Assembly (NCBI GenBank): GCA_002211745.1
Contig: CP022114.1
Coordinates: 806,001-870,000, forward strand
DNA: 64,000 nucleotides
Direction: 5' to 3'
From: Kluyvera genomosp. 3
GTDB lineage: Bacteria > Pseudomonadota > Gammaproteobacteria > Enterobacterales > Enterobacteriaceae
The notes below the pieces were generated by a model. The model had not been told where the DNA came from and searched no databases. It worked only from the letters and a program-made list of their open reading frames with translations. Position numbers and translations under genes: made by a program. Positions 1 to 10,307 of the stretch are shown here, piece after piece (within the stretch, counting starts at the first letter, position 1; each line of letters starts with the position of its first letter).

Positions 1-1125
1 AGCTGCTTTGTCGGTTTTTTCCCATGGGAAAGTTTCGCGACCGAAGTGACCGTAAGCTGCCGTCTCTTTGTAGATCGGGTGCAGCAGATCCAGCATCTGG
101 ATCAGGCCGTAAGGACGCAGATCGAAGAACTCGCGAACCAGACCAATCAACTGCTCAGCCGGTACTTTTTCGGTACCGAAAGTTTCCACCATGATGGAGG
201 TCGGTTCAGCTACGCCGATAGCGTAGGAAACCTGAATTTCGCAACGATCAGCCAGGCCTGCGGCAACGATGTTTTTCGCTACATAACGCGCAGCATACGC
301 CGCAGAACGGTCAACTTTTGATGGATCTTTACCGGAGAACGCGCCGCCGCCGTGACGAGCCATGCCGCCGTAGGTATCCACGATGATCTTACGACCGGTC
401 AGGCCACAGTCGCCCATTGGGCCGCCGATAACGAAACGACCGGTTGGGTTGATAAAGAATTTGGTGGAGGCATTCAGCCATTCGGTCGGCAGAACCGGCT
501 TGATGATCTCTTCCATCACCGCTTCCTGCAGCGATTTTTGATCGATGCTTTCTGAATGCTGAGTGGACAGAACGACAGCATCAATACCGACAATTTTGCC
601 ATCGTCGTACTGGAAGGTGACCTGGCTTTTCGCGTCCGGACGCAGCCACGGCAGGGTGCCGTTTTTACGCACTTCAGCCTGACGCTGCACCAGACGGTGG
701 GCGTAGGTGATTGGCGCTGGCATCAGCACGTCGGTTTCGTTGGTGGCATAGCCAAACATCAGGCCCTGGTCGCCCGCGCCCTGTTCCAGCGGATCGGCAC
801 GGTCAACGCCCTGGTTGATGTCCGGGGATTGTTTACCAATCGCGCTCAGTACGGCACAAGAATTGGCATCAAAGCCCATATCAGAATGCACATAGCCAAT
901 TTCGCGAACGGTGTTACGGGTGATCTCTTCGATATCAACCCATGCGCTGGTGGTGATTTCACCGCCGACCAGCACCATACCGGTTTTGACGTAAGTTTCG
1001 CACGCTACGCGGGCTTTCGGATCCTGCTCGAGGATGGCGTCCAGCACGGCGTCGGAAATTTGGTCTGCGATTTTGTCAGGATGCCCTTCGGATACAGACT
1101 CGGACGTAAAAAGGTGTTTTGCCAT
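1..1125 (-). CDS. metK: S-adenosylmethionine synthetase, C-terminus cut by window edge
   Basis: Makes S-adenosylmethionine from methionine and ATP in the cytoplasm. The frame runs off the left edge: 375 codons from the ATG are present against 384 residues in the E. coli protein, so about nine C-terminal residues and the stop are missing. The N-terminus [20 protein letters not shown] contains the GHPDK catalytic histidine motif, and [19 protein letters not shown] is the family's conserved phosphate-binding stretch. The frame is intact throughout. It is divergent from yqgB-speA, as in E. coli, with MetJ-like boxes upstream. Identification rests on near-identity to the known enterobacterial protein. 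Confidence 0.98.
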   Translation of the reverse strand, partial: MAKHLFTSESVSEGHPDKIADQISDAVLDAILEQDPKARVACETYVKTGMVLVGGEITTSAWVDIEEITRNTVREIGYVHSDMGFDANSCAVLSAIGKQSPDINQGVDRADPLEQGAGDQGLMFGYATNETDVLMPAPITYAHRLVQRQAEVRKNGTLPWLRPDAKSQVTFQYDDGKIVGIDAVVLSTQHSESIDQKSLQEAVMEEIIKPVLPTEWLNASTKFFINPTGRFVIGGPMGDCGLTGRKIIVDTYGGMARHGGGAFSGKDPSKVDRSAAYAARYVAKNIVAAGLADRCEIQVSYAIGVAEPTSIMVETFGTEKVPAEQLIGLVREFFDLRPYGLIQMLDLLHPIYKETAAYGHFGRETFPWEKTDKAA

Positions 1126-1772
1126 ATTTAATATCACCCAATGAGAATTTGGTTAGCTCAAACTGTTGTATTGAATAATCACGATGGAAGATTATACCAC
1201 GGACTTAAGGGTTGCCGTCACTGGCAGTCTGAGTGTTAATCGGTATAGATGGATTAACATCTGGACGGCTATTTTAGGTCACATCTTCACCTCAATGCCA
1301 GTTTTTTTTGAGATAGCTCGCATTCTGTTGCAACTGAGATTGGAAATTTTTCCTGACACCGGCGGCAAGCTGCACATTTATATTTTGCATTTTAGGTGGG
1401 TTATCGGTATAAAACGCCGCGCGCGGCTCATACAAAAAAGCACACGTCATTTTTCGTGTTGCCACTTCCAGCCGGGCTAAGACTTTTGCTTTGGCTTGAG
1501 GTACGTCTTTTGGGGCGGCCGTGGAGGTGATACGAGATAATGAACCGTTGTATTCTGCTGATTCTACCGTGCCGTTCTGGCGCGAATATGTTCCCGCAAC
1601 CCGCCATTCTGCTTTGCATACCAGCCGATGTTATACCCATTTCGGCGCTTCTCAGGACTCCCGAGCCGGTAGGTAACGGAACACTGAACAAGGGCGCTCT
1701 TGTCACGGCAAGGGTTTTCTCGTGGTTTCGCTGAACCGTCATACCCGGTTCAGGTGCGTGTTTTACAATGAT
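1126..1772. other. metK / yqgB-speA divergent control region, no gene called
   Basis: About 650 bases between the metK start and yqgB. Besides the candidate met boxes I see no convincing coding frame. Short open frames on both strands around 1184-1830 have no recognisable product and sit where E. coli has promoter DNA. Confidence 0.6.
1247..1270 (-). promoter_or_regulatory. Candidate MetJ operator (three tandem met boxes)
   Basis: Three adjacent 8-bp units, AGATGGAT, TAACATCT and GGACGGCT, each approximate the met box AGACGTCT. MetJ binds tandem met boxes with SAM as corepressor and is known to repress metK. The position about 120 bp upstream of the metK ATG fits. Matches are degenerate, so this is a candidate only. 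Confidence 0.5.
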
Positions 1773-1904
1773 ATGAAAAAGAAACCGGTCGCACAGTCGC
1801 TGCGTCAGCATGTTCTGCTGCCTCATCGGGCTGTTTATGGGTTGTTATCGCAACGTCACGCTGCGATAGTAGTTAACTGTTTTACACTTGTTATAAATAA
1901 TTGA
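1773..1904 (+). CDS. yqgB: Acid-stress small protein YqgB
   Basis: A 43-residue protein immediately upstream of speA, the same size and place as E. coli YqgB. It begins [13 protein letters not shown] and ends in the hydrophobic stretch [14 protein letters not shown], which closely matches the E. coli C-terminus. Its stop lies eight bases before the speA ATG, so it is probably cotranscribed with speA. The molecular role is poorly known. I chose this ATG rather than upstream in-frame starts because it reproduces the E. coli length. Confidence 0.8.
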   Translation: MKKKPVAQSLRQHVLLPHRAVYGLLSQRHAAIVVNCFTLVINN

Positions 1905-1912
1905 GGTTCGCT

Positions 1913-3889
1913 ATGTCTGACGACATTTCATTGGATTCGCCTTCGTCAGCAGGCGAACGCGGTGTACTACGTTCCATGCAGGAGGTTGCGATGAGCTCCC
2001 AGGAAGCCAGCAAAATGCTACGCACATACAACATTGCCTGGTGGGGCAATAACTACTACGACGTCAACGAACTGGGCCACATCAGCGTCTGCCCGGATCC
2101 TGACGTTCCGCAAGCGCGTGTCGATCTCGCCGAGCTGGTTAAAGCCCGTGAAGCACAGGGTCAGCGCCTGCCTGCGCTGTTCTGCTTCCCGCAGATTCTG
2201 CAGCATCGTCTGCGCTCGATTAACGCGGCGTTCAAACGCGCGCGTGAATCCTACGGTTACAACGGCGACTACTTCCTGGTTTACCCGATCAAGGTTAACC
2301 AGCATCGTCGCGTCATTGAGTCGCTGATCCACTCCGGCGAGCCGCTGGGTCTGGAAGCCGGTTCTAAAGCTGAGCTGATGGCGGTGCTGGCGCATGCGGG
2401 CATGACTCGTAGCGTGATCGTCTGTAACGGCTATAAAGACCGTGAATACATTCGTCTGGCGCTGGTGGGCGAGAAGATGGGCCACAAGGTCTATCTGGTC
2501 ATCGAGAAGATGTCTGAAATCGCTATCGTGCTGGAGGAGGCGGAACGTCTGAACGTGGTACCGCGCCTTGGCGTGCGTGCGCGTCTGGCTTCTCAGGGCT
2601 CCGGTAAATGGCAGTCCTCCGGCGGTGAAAAATCTAAGTTTGGTCTGGCGGCCAACCAGGTTCTGCAACTGGTGGAAATCCTGCGCGAACGTGGCCGTCT
2701 GGACAGCATTCAACTGCTGCACTTCCACCTCGGTTCGCAGATGGCGAACATTCGCGATATCGCCACCGGCGTGCGCGAATCGGCGCGTTTCTACGTTGAA
2801 CTGCACAAGCTGGGCGTCAATATTCAGTGCTTCGACGTCGGCGGCGGTCTGGGCGTGGACTACGAAGGTACCCGTTCGCAGTCCGACTGCTCCGTGAACT
2901 ATGGCCTGAACGAATACGCCAACAACATCATCTGGGCGATTGGCGACGCCTGCGAAGAGCATGGCCTGCCGCACCCGACGGTGATTACCGAGTCCGGCCG
3001 TGCGGTGACCGCGCACCACACGGTGTTGGTGTCGAACATTATCGGCGTTGAGCGTAGCGAACACACCGAAGCCACGCCGCCTGCTGACGATGCGCCGCGC
3101 GCGCTGCAAAGCATGTGGGAAACCTGGCAGGAGATGCACGAGACGGATAACCGCCGCTCGCTGCGCGAATGGCTGCATGACAGCCAGATGGACCTGCACG
3201 ATATTCACGTCGGCTACTCTTCAGGCACCTTTAGTCTTCAGGAGCGCGCGTGGGCAGAACAGCTGTATCTGAACATGTGCCACGAAGTGCAGAAACAGCT
3301 CGACCCAAGCAACCGAGCGCACCGTCCGATTATCGACGAGCTGCAGGAACGTATGGCGGATAAAATTTACGTCAACTTCTCGCTGTTCCAGTCAATGCCG
3401 GATGCGTGGGGTATCGACCAACTGTTCCCGGTGCTGCCGCTCGAAGGGCTGAACCAGGCGCCGGAGCGCCGTGCGGTGTTGCTGGACATTACCTGTGACT
3501 CTGATGGCGCGATTGACCACTACGTCGACGGTGACGGCATTGCCACCACCATGCCAATGCCGGAATACGACCCGGAGAATCCGCCGATGCTGGGCTTCTT
3601 TATGGTCGGCGCGTATCAGGAGATCCTCGGCAACATGCACAACCTGTTCGGTGATACCGAAGCGGTTGACGTGTTCGTCTTCCCTGACGGCAGCGTCGAG
3701 GTTGAGCTTTCTGATGAAGGCGATACCGTGGCGGATATGCTGCAGTACGTCCAGCTGGATCCGAATAAACTGCTTACCCAGTTCCGCGACCAGGTGAAAA
3801 ACACCGATCTGGATCCCGAGCTGCAGCAGCAGTTCCTGGAAGAGTTTGAAGCCGGTCTGTACGGTTATACCTACCTCGAAGACGAGTAA
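1913..3889 (+). CDS. speA: Biosynthetic arginine decarboxylase
   Basis: Decarboxylates arginine to agmatine, the first step of the agmatine route to putrescine; SpeB performs the next. The protein has 658 residues, equal to E. coli SpeA. The PLP lysine is Lys127 in [13 protein letters not shown], and the fold III decarboxylase cysteine motif appears as [13 protein letters not shown]. The start MSDDISLD follows a GAGG ribosome site; an in-frame ATG four codons earlier is less likely. In E. coli speB follows directly; here about 5.4 kb of other genes separates them. The frame is intact. Confidence 0.98.
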   Translation: MSDDISLDSPSSAGERGVLRSMQEVAMSSQEASKMLRTYNIAWWGNNYYDVNELGHISVCPDPDVPQARVDLAELVKAREAQGQRLPALFCFPQILQHRLRSINAAFKRARESYGYNGDYFLVYPIKVNQHRRVIESLIHSGEPLGLEAGSKAELMAVLAHAGMTRSVIVCNGYKDREYIRLALVGEKMGHKVYLVIEKMSEIAIVLEEAERLNVVPRLGVRARLASQGSGKWQSSGGEKSKFGLAANQVLQLVEILRERGRLDSIQLLHFHLGSQMANIRDIATGVRESARFYVELHKLGVNIQCFDVGGGLGVDYEGTRSQSDCSVNYGLNEYANNIIWAIGDACEEHGLPHPTVITESGRAVTAHHTVLVSNIIGVERSEHTEATPPADDAPRALQSMWETWQEMHETDNRRSLREWLHDSQMDLHDIHVGYSSGTFSLQERAWAEQLYLNMCHEVQKQLDPSNRAHRPIIDELQERMADKIYVNFSLFQSMPDAWGIDQLFPVLPLEGLNQAPERRAVLLDITCDSDGAIDHYVDGDGIATTMPMPEYDPENPPMLGFFMVGAYQEILGNMHNLFGDTEAVDVFVFPDGSVEVELSDEGDTVADMLQYVQLDPNKLLTQFRDQVKNTDLDPELQQQFLEEFEAGLYGYTYLEDE

Positions 3890-3898
3890 TCTCGCTCG

Positions 3899-3925
3899 CC
3901 CGGCGGCGTCTGTCCGCCGGGTTTT
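3899..3925 (+). terminator. Rho-independent terminator after speA
   Basis: CCCGGCGG and CCGCCGGG form an 8-bp GC stem followed by TTTT, ten bases after the speA stop. Confidence 0.85.
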
Positions 3926-4104
3926 CCCACCTGTGTTTCTTCCTTCATCGATAACGATCACAAAATCGTTCGGTCAGAATGTGATGTCTATCACTCGATT
4001 TTTTCCACAACCGTGATGGTTTTCACTCTTTACGCCCGCGAATAGGTTCAGCCGCGATTTGCACCGGCCTGGCGGATTTACTTACCGACGCGTCGACTTC
4101 ATGC

Positions 4105-5675
4105 TTAATCATTATCAAGGCTGGCAATCAACGTGGCGATGCGTTGCGGATTGAGCAGGGTAGCAAAGGCGCTGGGATGCGCGTCCCCATGCTGGCTAAA
4201 CCAGGCCTCCAGCTCGTTATTTTGCTGCCGGAAGTCGCGTAAGGCGCCGGCAAGCTGCGTACGGATATCGGCCTGTTCACCGTACTTACGCAGCCACAGT
4301 TTGAGGCTAAGAGCCTGGGTAAAGGCGCTGTAGATATGGGTATATTTGAGGGCGCGAATCGCGCCGTCGGCGATAGCGCGCCGGGTGGGCTCGGCCAGAC
4401 CGCTGTCGGGCAGCAGCTTCAGCGAACGGCTGTAGAGATAGTCGGCGAGAAAGCGGCTGCGCTGGTTTTCCAGCTCGATAAGCTGGCATTGCTGAACCCC
4501 CAGTTCGCGATCGTCGCTGGGCATCAGCGGCTGAAAAGACTGCGTCCAGTTTGCGCCGCGGGTATCGAGATGCAGCAGGTGCAGGGTGTGTTCTAAATCA
4601 GTTGGCGGGCGGCTGTGACATTGCAGCACTCGACCCAATAGCGTCGGCGTTTTGCAGCTCCACTCATGGCTGGCGATGACGATATCGCCGAGTGCGTTGA
4701 GCGTGTGCTGTGGCGCAGTGGGCGCCTGTTGCTGTAACCAGCGGTGAACGATATGCCGCGGATTGACCTCCGGCTCGTGGATGAGTGGGGCAAGGCCGAA
4801 CAGGTTAAGTTCATTCTGGCTGCCGTTGAGCGTCAGGTCGGGCATCCATTCCCAGTCGATGCGTACGGTGATCGCTTCGGGTGCGCCGCCGCTATGCTGG
4901 TTAAGCCAGGCGAGACGCTGCTGAATCTCCTCAAGCAGATAGCACGGGAGCAGCGTCCAGCCATATTCCAGGCCCAGAGGTCCAGCTCGAGCCATTTGCG
5001 GTTGCTCTGGATATTAAGCAGGTTGGGGTTGCTGGCAAAGCCCGGACGGTAATCGAGCTCGGTCGCCTTAATCGAGGCGCGCACATCGTCAGGAAGGGTT
5101 TCCAGCGCCGTACGCAGCATCTGCCGGGCCAGGTTTTGTCCTGATAATCGCGCAGGATCAGCAGACGGCCAAGCTGACGAATGCCTTGATAGAGAGTTTT
5201 TAACGACGTTTTCCAATGTTCATTGCTAATGTCCGGAGTGGATAACGAAAGACGCAGGCCCGCACTGCCGGAAGCGCGGCGAGAATATGTGGAATGGTGT
5301 GCTGGAAAAAATGCTGAATAAATGCGTCGTGATTATTTTCTGAAAGAAAGAACTCAGGGAATTTAGCTTTTAATTCCTGGCTATCGGGCGTGGCTTCACC
5401 CTGTAACCAAAGCTGTAAATGATGCTTCTGGCAATAATCGCCCACCCGCCGTAAATAAATAATGGCATGCTCCTGGGCTAGCGTCAGATTAATTAATTCA
5501 CTGCCTTTACAGCACCTGGAGGGGGCGCTAATCGGGCTAATAAAGATTGCTGATGAATAACGATACCCTGAAATTCATAGCGTAGCGCTTGGCCGACGGT
5601 GTATTCCACAAAAGACCAGCGCCAGATATCCGGAGAATTAATCTCCATGAACAGTAAAGGCGTTGTGGCTGTCAT
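4105..5675 (-). CDS. Unidentified ~524-residue protein, barrel-like with helical C-terminus (four frame breaks)
   Basis: I do not recognise this family with confidence. Single-base deletions near 5523, 5265, 5133 and 4978 split it; restoring one base at each gives one frame of 524 residues from MTATTPLLFMEIN to LIASLDND. The first two thirds alternate short hydrophobic strands (GIVIHQ, LQLWLQGEA, LRLSLSTPD, ITVRIDWEW) with helices, like a TIM barrel; the rest looks helical. The arrangement and the phrase WLELDLLGLEYGWTLLPCYL loosely recall alpha-glucuronidase-type glycoside hydrolases, which is only an impression. No signal peptide is seen, so it is probably cytoplasmic. It diverges from ogl, so a role in uronate oligomer use is plausible from context only. 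Confidence 0.55.
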
Positions 5676-5825
5676 GGTTCACGCTCCTGTGCCCGATGGG
5701 AGCTGGGATGCTAAATCCGCCGCGCTGAAAGGTCAAACGCCGCGGTGACTGTAAACACTAAAATGTGAGCCTGCTCGACCCGCTCACCCTGATTGCGCTT
5801 ATCACGTTAAATTCGAGGATTTATT

Positions 5826-7002
5826 ATGTCTAAAGGTTCGACGCTGCAACTGGATTTTGAACATTATATTGATAGTGATACCGGGGCAAAAGTGACCCGT
5901 TTTACGCCGGTCGACGTTATTTGTCATCGTAATTATTTTTATCAAAAGTGCTTTATCGACGGCGGTCGTAAATTAATTTTTGCCGGAGAATTTGATGGGC
6001 ATCGTAATTACTATTTACTGGACATCGCCAGCGGCCTCGCGACGCAATTAACCGAAGGGCCCGGCGATAATACCTTCGGCGGCTTTTTATCGCCAGATGA
6101 AACCGGGCTTTATTATGTGAAGGCCGAACGGAATTTAATGCGCGTTGATTTAGCCACGCTTCAGGAGACGGTGGTGTATCGCGTGCCGGACGAGTGGGTG
6201 GGCTACGGTACCTGGGTGGCGAACTCGGCTTGCGACAAGCTGGTGGGGTGGAAATCCATCGCGATAGCTGGCGGCCTATCAGCGACTGGAAGGTGTTTCA
6301 GGAATTCTTCGACGAGCAGCCGCGCTGCCGGGTTATCCGCATCGATCTGTACACCGGCGAGCGGGAGACGCTGCTGGAAGAGAACCAGTGGCTGGGCCAC
6401 CCGATTTACCGCCCTTATGATGACAACACCGTCGCATTCTGCCATGAGGGGCCGCTGGATCGCGTCGACGCGCGCATGTGGCTGATGGATGAGCAGGGCG
6501 GCAATATTCGCAAAGCCCGCGAACCCGCGCCGGGAGAGAGCTATACCCATGAGTTCTGGGTGCCTGACGGCTCGGCGCTGATGTACGTCACCTATGTCAA
6601 AAACAGCCCGGTGCGCTATTTGTGCCGCATCGACGGCGAAACCGGCCAGGATGAACGCCTGATGGCAATGCCGCCGTGCTCGCACGTGATGAGCAACGAC
6701 GACGGTTCGCTGGCGGTGGGCGATGGCTCCGGTATCCCTATTGATATCGCCGATAACGCGGGCTATGGCGATACCCGCGATCCGTGGCTGTGGTTGTTCG
6801 ATCTGCGTCATAAGAAGGCGCACAAAATCGCCTGCCATAGCTCGTCATGGCAGGTGCTCGACGGCGACCGTCAGGTCACCCATCCGCACCCGTCCTTTAC
6901 CCTGATGAAAAAGCCGTGCTGTTCAGTAGCGACAAAGACGGGAAACCGGCGCTGTATCTCGCCGAAATACCCGACGACGTTTTACAGCAAATTCACGCTT
7001 AA
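5826..7002 (+). CDS. ogl: Oligogalacturonate lyase Ogl (two frame breaks)
   Basis: Cytoplasmic lyase that cleaves unsaturated digalacturonate from pectin into keto-deoxyuronates feeding the KDG pathway. The restored protein has 392 residues, close to the usual 388. Diagnostic stretches are FDGHRNYYLLDIASG, DDNTVAFCHEGPLDRVDARM, THEFWVPDGSALMYV, MPPCSHVMSNDDGSL and GDRQVTHPHPSFTP, with the histidines of the beta-propeller metal site. One G is missing near 6246 and one C near 6901; correcting them joins the two halves and gives the usual C-terminus ending DDVLQQIHA. The binding-protein gene starts 14 bases after the stop, so the two are probably one operon. Confidence 0.9.
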
Positions 7003-7016
7003 ACAAGGAGTTCCCG

Positions 7017-8299
7017 ATGCATAAGCTTATCGCCCCGGTGGCGGCGTCATTGATGCTTGCGTGTTCCTGTCTGTCCGCCGCGCAGGCGACCGAAATTCGC
7101 ATCTCCTGGTGGGGCGGCAACAGCCGCCATCAGGCGACGCTCAATGCCATCAAGCTGTTTGAGGAGAAATATCCGGATATCAAAGTGAAGGCGGAATACG
7201 CCGGTTGGGAGGGCTATCTCTCCCGTTTGACGGTACAGATTGCGGGCGGCAACGAGCCGGATGTGATTCAGACTAACTGGAACTGGCTGCCGCTGTTCTC
7301 GCGCGACGGTAAGGGCTTTTACGATCTCTATCAGCAAAAGGCGGTGCTCGATCTTCAGCAGTACGATCCGCAGTCGTTGAGCACCACCACCGTCAACGGC
7401 AAACTGAACGGGCTGCCGGTGGCGGTGACCGCGCGCAGCTTCTACTACAACAGCAAACTGTGGCAGGAGATGGGCGTCAGCTATCCGCAAAGCTGGGACG
7501 AGCTGATGGCGGCAGGGCGCGCCTTTAAAGCGAAGGATGAAGAGAAATATCCGCTGGTGCTCGACTATATGGAGTCGCTGACGCTGGTGCAGTCGTGGAT
7601 GGTGCAGAAATACAACATTCCGGCTATCGACGAGAGCAAAGGCAAATTTACCTACACGCCGCAGCAGTGGCAGGACTTCTTCCAGATCTACAAAGATCTG
7701 GTGGATAACCACGTTTTCCCGTCAATGCGCGTGCTGGCCTCCTACGGCAAGAGCAATACCTGGGAGATGAAGTCTTGGATTCAGGGCAAGTGGGGCGGGG
7801 TGTATATGTGGAACACCAACGCGGTGATGTACGAAAACAACCTTACCGCGCCGTACAACAAGCTGGAGCTGGGGCCGTTCTTTATGCTGCCGGGGCGAAA
7901 GACGCCGGGTTGTTCTTTAAGCCGACCATGATGTTCAGCATCGGTAAAACCACCAGGCATCCGCAGGAGGCGGCGAAGCTGATTAACTTCCTGATGAACG
8001 ATCCACAAGGCGTGAAAGCGATGGGGCTCGAGCGCGGCACGCCGCTCAGCAAGGCCGCCTGGGATCAGCTCAAAGCGGACGGTCTGATTCAGGAGGACAA
8101 CATTACCGTCGCCGGTATCAACTCCTCGCTGGCGCTGCCGCACGATATTCCGACCTCGCCGTACTTCGATAACCCGCAGCTGGTGGAGCTGTGGCGCAAC
8201 ACGATTGAGAACATCGACCACGGCAAATTCACCGTTCAGGAGGCGGCGGAGCACTTCTCCCGTGGCGCCAGCCGTATTTTAACCAAAGCCATGCGATAA
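7017..8299 (+). CDS. togB: Oligogalacturonide ABC transporter binding protein, TogB-like (one frame break)
   Basis: Periplasmic solute-binding protein of the family 1 sugar-binding type, 427 residues when corrected. A signal peptide (MHKLIAPVAASLMLACSC, cleavage near AQA) precedes EIRISWWGGNSRHQATLNAI and NEPDVIQTNWNWL, wording typical of TogB, which delivers pectin oligomers to the TogMNA permease. A G is missing near 7894 in LPGAKDAGLFFKP. It follows ogl by 14 bases. The permease and ATPase genes are not in this window, so it must either work with components encoded elsewhere or be an orphan. TogB is inferred from sequence resemblance and the ogl context; another uronate oligomer is possible. 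Confidence 0.8.
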
Positions 8300-8344
8300 C
8301 AGTCTGGGCCAGCGTTGAGGCGCTGGCCCACAAAAGGTGAGCGA

Positions 8345-9159
8345 ATGATCAAGTTTAGCGCAACGTTAACGTGCCGTTATGACACGCTTTTTTCGCCGTT
8401 TCCGCCAGAAGAGCTTGAACAGGGGCTGGCGTGGTTGGCGCAAAGCGGTTTTGATGCGGCCGAGCTCTGTATCAATGATTATCAGGGGATAGCTGTCGCC
8501 AGGCTGAAACGTCGGCTGGACAGCTATGGATTAGGCTGTACGACGATCGCTACCGGGCAGGCCGCAGGCGAGATGGCCTGTCGCTGTTGTCTGGCGATAA
8601 CGCAGTGGTAGCGCGCACCCGCGCACGGTTGGCGGAACATATTGAAGTCGCTGCGCTCCTGGGAAGTCACGTCACTATTGGGTCGTTGCGCGCGCCGGAC
8701 AGAGAGATGAGTAAAACAGCGTATATGCATGAACTGGCGGAAGCGATGCGCCCCTGCGTGGAGCTGGCTCAGCGCTGCGGCGTAACGCTAGTGCTGGAAG
8801 CGCTCAACCGCTACGAAATCAGCCATCTGCACAGCGCGGCGGATATGCTGGAATTTCTTACCCTCAGCGATGCGCCCGATAACGTCGGCGTGCTGTGGGA
8901 TATCTTCCACGCCAACATTGAGGATCGCGATTTTTCTGCGGCGATTGCGTTGCTGGGGCATCGCCTCAAACACGTCCATTTTGCCGACTCCAACCGCGCC
9001 TTTCCTGGCTACGGTCACCTGCCGATTGACGACATTTACCGGGCGCTGAAGCAGGCGGGCTATCATCATGCCGTTTCGCTGGAGTGCCTGTGCGCGCCGT
9101 CGGTGGAAACCCTGCTGGAGGAGGCCGGGCCGCTCATTGCCCGTTTACGTCGGCTATAA
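8345..9159 (+). CDS. Sugar phosphate isomerase/epimerase-like TIM barrel protein (one frame break)
   Basis: A protein of about 271 residues of the AP-endonuclease-2-type barrel family (xylose isomerase-like). Metal-site style motifs are LVLEALNRYEISH, VGVLWDIFHANIED, LKHVHFADSNR and a late Glu in AVSLECLCAP. One base is missing near 8570. The ATG follows an AGGTGA ribosome site, 45 bases after togB, so it is probably the third gene of the ogl operon. It may isomerise a uronate or keto-sugar intermediate, but the family has many substrates and none can be assigned from sequence. Confidence 0.75.
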
Positions 9160-9178
9160 TTCTTATCAGGAGCAAGGA

Positions 9179-9238
9179 GGGGGCCGATTGTTTTGAACGT
9201 ACTTGAACCCGTACAGATTAACGGCGATAATCGCCCCC
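9179..9238 (+). promoter_or_regulatory. Large hairpin in the speB leader
   Basis: GGGGGCCGATT (9179-9189) pairs with AATCGCCCCC (9229-9238), leaving one bulged base and an inner GTAC/GTAC pair. The 5' arm overlaps the purine-rich AAGGAGGGGG that would serve as ribosome site for a small frame starting at TTG 9193. Followed 22 bases later by a terminator, it looks like one half of an attenuator. Function is inferred. Confidence 0.5.
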
Positions 9239-9357
9239 ATACAAGCAGTACCCCCATTCAAACCCTTCCTCGTCGGCCTAACGACGCGGAAGGGTTTTTT
9301 TATATCGACGTAAAAGAGGTCACAGCCCATGAGCACCTTAGGTCATCAATACGATAA
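9193..9357 (+). CDS. Possible 54-codon leader frame overlapping speB start
   Basis: A TTG-initiated open frame of 54 codons preceded by AAGGAGGGGG at a spacing of about ten bases. It begins [16 protein letters not shown], reads through the speB terminator hairpin and ends 29 bases inside speB. I recognise no product. The strong ribosome site and its sequestration in the upstream hairpin make a regulatory leader peptide conceivable, but chance cannot be excluded, and a missed base in the G run would change the frame. Confidence 0.25.
   Translation: MNVLEPVQINGDNRPHTSSTPIQTLPRRPNDAEGFFYIDVKEVTAHEHLRSSIR
9260..9301 (+). terminator. Intrinsic terminator 28 bases upstream of speB
   Basis: The arms AAACCCTTCC-TCGTCG and CGACG-C-GGAAGGGTT form a long stem followed by seven T. 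Its U-tract ends only 28 bases before the speB ATG, leaving no room for a normal promoter downstream. Transcripts reaching speB must therefore read through it. Confidence 0.8.
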
Positions 9358-10249
9358 CTCCCTGGTTTCCAACGCGTTTGGTTTCCTGCGTCTGCCGATG
9401 AACTTTATGCCGTACGACAGCGACGCAGACTGGGTCATTACCGGCGTACCGTTTGATATGGCGACCTCTGGTCGTGCCGGTGGTCGCCACGGCCCGGCGG
9501 CGATTCGTCAGGTTTCCACCAACTTGGCCTGGGAGCACAACCGCTTCCCGTGGAACTTCGACATGCGTGAACGTCTGAACGTCGTCGACTGCGGCGACCT
9601 GGTTTATGCTTTCGGCGACGCGCGTGAAATGAGTGAGAAGCTGCAGGCGCACGCGGAAAAACTGCTGGCGGCGGGCAAACGCATGCTCTCCTTCGGCGGC
9701 GACCACTTTGTCACGCTGCCGCTGCTGCGCGCGCACGCCAAACACTTCGGTAAGATGGCGCTGGTGCACTTTGACGCCCACACCGACACCTATGCCAACG
9801 GCTGCGAGTTCGATCACGGCACCATGTTCTACACCGCGCCGAACGAAGGGCTGATCGATCCGAATCACTCGGTGCAGATTGGTATTCGTACCGAGTTCGA
9901 TAAAGACAACGGTTTCACCGTGCTGGACGCCGGTCAGGTGAACGACCGCAGCGTGGACGACATCATTGCTCAGGTTAAGCAGATCGTCGGTGATATGCCG
10001 GTCTACCTGACCTTCGACATCGACTGCCTGGATCCTGCGTTTGCGCCGGGTACCGGCACTCCTGTTATTGGCGGCCTGACCTCCGATCGCGCCATTAAGC
10101 TGGTGCGTGGTCTGAAGGATCTGAACATCGTTGGGATGGACGTGGTGGAAGTGGCTCCGGCGTACGACCAGTCTGAAATCACCGCGCTGGCCGCGGCGAC
10201 CCTGGCGCTGGAAATGCTCTACATCCAGGCGGCGAAGAAGGGCGAATAA
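9329..10249 (+). CDS. speB: Agmatinase
   Basis: Hydrolyses agmatine, the product of SpeA, to putrescine and urea. The protein has 306 residues, the E. coli length. The binuclear manganese ligands are visible: His126 in [10 protein letters not shown], Asp149, His151 and Asp153 in HFDAHTDTY, and the pair of aspartates in [17 protein letters not shown]. The ATG follows an AAAGAGG ribosome site. The frame is intact. Expression is probably controlled by the attenuator-like leader upstream. Unlike E. coli, it is not directly behind speA. Confidence 0.98.
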   Translation: MSTLGHQYDNSLVSNAFGFLRLPMNFMPYDSDADWVITGVPFDMATSGRAGGRHGPAAIRQVSTNLAWEHNRFPWNFDMRERLNVVDCGDLVYAFGDAREMSEKLQAHAEKLLAAGKRMLSFGGDHFVTLPLLRAHAKHFGKMALVHFDAHTDTYANGCEFDHGTMFYTAPNEGLIDPNHSVQIGIRTEFDKDNGFTVLDAGQVNDRSVDDIIAQVKQIVGDMPVYLTFDIDCLDPAFAPGTGTPVIGGLTSDRAIKLVRGLKDLNIVGMDVVEVAPAYDQSEITALAAATLALEMLYIQAAKKGE

Positions 10250-10260
10250 GTGTTTGTTGG

Positions 10261-10295
10261 CGGTTCCCGGCGCGGCCGAGCCAGGCCGGGAACCG
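10261..10295. terminator. Hairpin between convergent speB and porin genes
   Basis: CGGTTCCCGGC and GCCGGGAACCG form an 11-bp stem between two convergent genes. No long T run follows on either strand, so it is called as a likely bidirectional terminator. Confidence 0.6.
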
Positions 10296-10307
10296 TCATC
10301 TTACCGA

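Noticed and set aside
2018-3208. A 396-codon minus-strand frame within speA
   Set aside because: Shadow of an intact SpeA; composition reflects reversed codons of the real gene.
5760-5820. A CRP site upstream of ogl (TGTGA...GCTCACC)
   Set aside because: The half-sites are separated by far more than six bases, so it does not fit the CRP dyad; no KdgR-like palindrome was found either.
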